In this document: piece by piece, positions 62,626 through 64,000 of the stretch
Layout: each line of letters opens with the position of its first letter
How positions within the stretch are numbered: position 1 is the stretch's first letter
Assembly: GCA_963838095.1 (NCBI GenBank)
Contig: CAWIPO010000009.1
Location: 186,001-250,000, forward strand
Direction of reading: 5' to 3'
Length of the DNA stretch: 64,000 bases
Origin: CAWCGU01 sp963838095
GTDB lineage: Bacteria; Actinomycetota; Thermoleophilia; Solirubrobacterales; 70-9
Translations under genes and position numbers: made by a program
The notes under the pieces: generated by a model
Database searches by the model: none
Seen by the model: only the letters and a program-made list of their open reading frames with translations
Told to the model about the DNA's origin: nothing

Positions 62626-62645
62626 TTAACGAAGTCATTAAGTGT
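62622..62645. promoter_or_regulatory. AT-rich operator-like palindrome at the amine oxidase start
   Basis: ACACTTAA (62622-62629) and TTAAGTGT (62638-62645) form a perfect 8-bp inverted repeat with 8-bp spacing. It covers the GTG start of the amine oxidase (62623-62625). Its A/T richness contrasts with the surroundings, which suggests a repressor site for the leftward operon, the regulator being unknown. Confidence 0.55.
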
Positions 62646-62731
62646 AGCGCAGTCTGCGAGCGAGGACGCCGGAGCACGAGGAGTGTTTAAATCCGGCCCG
62701 AATTTCGCAACCCAACGGGAAGGAGTCCAAG

Positions 62732-64000
62732 ATGGAGGCAGGCGTTCTCGAGACCACGGAGCTGGATCAGCTTCGCGACGGCTTCGGCGGCGAGGTTTTC
62801 GGCCCCGGCGACCCCGGCTACGACGAGCATCGAAAGCTCTTCAACGGGATGATCGACAAGCACCCGGCGGTGATCGCCCGCTGCGCCTCGCGCGACGACG
62901 TGGTCGCGGCGCTCGCATTCCGCGCCGAGCACGACCTGCCGGTGGCGATCCGCTGCGGCGGGCACTCGACGCCCGGGCACTCCAGCGTCGACGGCGGGAT
63001 CGTTGTCGACGTCGCCCCGATGAAGGCGGTCGAGATCGACTCCGAGGCGCAAACCGCCCGGATCGGCGCCGGCCTCAACTGGGGCGAGCTCGACGCAGCC
63101 CTGTTCGAGAAGGGGTTCGCGATCCCCGGCGGCCGCGTTTCGGATACCGGGGTGACCGGGCTCACGCTGGGCAGCGGCAGCGGCTGGCTGGGGCGGATGT
63201 TCGGGCTCACGGCCTCGAGCCTGAGGGGCGCCGAGCTCGTGACGGCCGACGGGAGGATCGAGCGCGCGAACGGGGACGAAAACGCGGAGCTGCTGTGGGC
63301 GCTGAAGGGCGGCGGCGGCAACTTCGGTGTCGTCACCGAGCTCGAGCTCGACGTCCATCCGATCCCCGAGCAGATGCTGGGCGGGATGCTGATGTGGCCG
63401 CGCGCGCGGGCGGGCGAGATCGGGCGCGCCTACCGCGGCTACATGGAGTCGAGCTCCGACGAGGTCGGCGGCGCTCTCGCATTCATCAACTTCCCGCCGG
63501 CGCCGTTCGTACCCGAGGGGTTGCACGGGCAGCCGGCCGTCGGCGTCGTCTTCTTGTACGTCGGATCGATCGAGGACGGGGAGCGGGCAGTGGCGCCGCT
63601 GCGCGCGCTCGAGCCGGCGGTCGAGGTCCTGATGCCGATGCCCTACACGGGCTTCCAGCGCCTGCTCGACGAGGGCAACCCGAAGGGCGCGCACGAGTAC
63701 TTCCGGATCGACTGGCTGCGCGAGCTCTCGGACGAGGCACTCGACACGGCGATCGCCGAGTGTGAGAAGGCGACCTCGCCGATGACCTCGGTGATATTCG
63801 AGCCGCTTGGAGGTGCGATGAGCCGCATCGACCGCGAGTCGATGGCGTTCAACGTCCCGGACACCCGGTGGGCGTACCACTGTCTGAACCTGTGGCCGCC
63901 CGACGCCGGCTTCGACGATGACGAGCAGGTTGCGTGGGCGCGCGGCTTTGCTGGGGTGATGGAGCCCTTTTGCCTCGGCGTCGCCTACCCGAACTTCATC
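62732..64000 (+). CDS. FAD-linked oxidase (BBE-type, right end missing)
   Basis: 423 residues visible from ATG 62732 with AAGGAG at 62720-62725; the gene runs out of the window. FAD_binding_4 with IRCGGHSTPGHSS (His for covalent FAD) and IPGGRVSDTGVTGLTLGSGSGWLGRMFGLTASSL; the second Cys of the bicovalent group is absent (Val-Ser), so mono-covalent. Then ELLWALKGGGGNFGVVTELELDVH. The BBE tail lies outside. Possibly oxidises a carbohydrate-like alcohol. Confidence 0.9.
   Translation, partial: MEAGVLETTELDQLRDGFGGEVFGPGDPGYDEHRKLFNGMIDKHPAVIARCASRDDVVAALAFRAEHDLPVAIRCGGHSTPGHSSVDGGIVVDVAPMKAVEIDSEAQTARIGAGLNWGELDAALFEKGFAIPGGRVSDTGVTGLTLGSGSGWLGRMFGLTASSLRGAELVTADGRIERANGDENAELLWALKGGGGNFGVVTELELDVHPIPEQMLGGMLMWPRARAGEIGRAYRGYMESSSDEVGGALAFINFPPAPFVPEGLHGQPAVGVVFLYVGSIEDGERAVAPLRALEPAVEVLMPMPYTGFQRLLDEGNPKGAHEYFRIDWLRELSDEALDTAIAECEKATSPMTSVIFEPLGGAMSRIDRESMAFNVPDTRWAYHCLNLWPPDAGFDDDEQVAWARGFAGVMEPFCLGVAYPNFI

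Noticed and set aside
1..64000. tRNA or rRNA genes and attachment sites
   Set aside because: I looked for T-loop and acceptor-stem patterns and conserved rRNA segments on both strands and found none that held up; a tool search would be decisive.

Overview
The window is 64 kb of very GC-rich DNA from a free-living aerobic actinobacterium. Codon use, frequent GTG and TTG starts, a LexA box of the GAAC-N4-GTTC type, a c-di-AMP riboswitch in front of an Rpf-like gene, a DevS/DevR-like two-component pair and a mycobacterial-type desaturase/reductase pair all support this. The gene families fit the class Thermoleophilia (Solirubrobacterales/Gaiellales), but that placement is inference. I found no rRNA, tRNA, CRISPR array, phage module or recognisable IS transposase.

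Layout. 0-10 kb: the end of a polyamine-type ABC ATPase, a CaiD-like hydratase, a carotenoid-desaturase-like oxidase with a class III aminotransferase, a VOC protein, LexA-boxed dinB, a DrrAB-like exporter and a quinone reductase. 10-23 kb: an Rpf-like protein under a c-di-AMP riboswitch, membrane proteins, dodecin, a secreted neutral ceramidase, a decayed methyltransferase, two fatty-acid desaturases (one with a dedicated ferredoxin-type reductase and a divergent TetR regulator), a diguanylate cyclase and a CFA-synthase-like methyltransferase. 23-34 kb: cold-shock protein, a secreted Calx-beta protein, recQ, a 5'-3' exonuclease, mtnA, queA with an SDR, and an ABC-2 exporter. 34-37.5 kb: an AbiEi/DUF559 gene inside a repeat-bounded unit, then a NarL-type response regulator and GAF histidine kinase with a shared promoter motif. 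38-48 kb: secreted phosphoesterase, a cell-surface O-acyltransferase module, a Tat-exported FAD oxidase, an M19 dipeptidase and a solute-binding protein. 48-54 kb: a complete peptide/nickel-type ABC importer. 54-64 kb: a secreted subtilase, a Pro-rich membrane protein, a cobalt nitrile hydratase operon with CbtAB cobalt uptake, an ArsR-SRPBCC pair, a GST, an amine oxidase and the start of an FAD-linked oxidase.

Two features cut across the window. First, there is a dispersed hairpin-repeat family with the 13-bp box GAACGGCAGCACC. Copies lie at 963-1037, 1849-2035, 34162-35196 (carrying the AbiEi/DUF559 gene) and 56816-56959. In two copies the start codon of a gene sits in the hairpin loop. Second, at least nine otherwise well-conserved reading frames are broken: eight or more by a single extra base in the coding strand (clustered at 52-59 kb) and one by an internal deletion. 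The extra-base cases may be sequence error rather than true gene death.

A 28-bp sequence is repeated exactly at 32335 and 37054. In both places it is followed, at the same distance, by the same -10 element. It therefore looks like the activator site and promoter of a small regulon controlled by the adjacent DevS/DevR-like pair.
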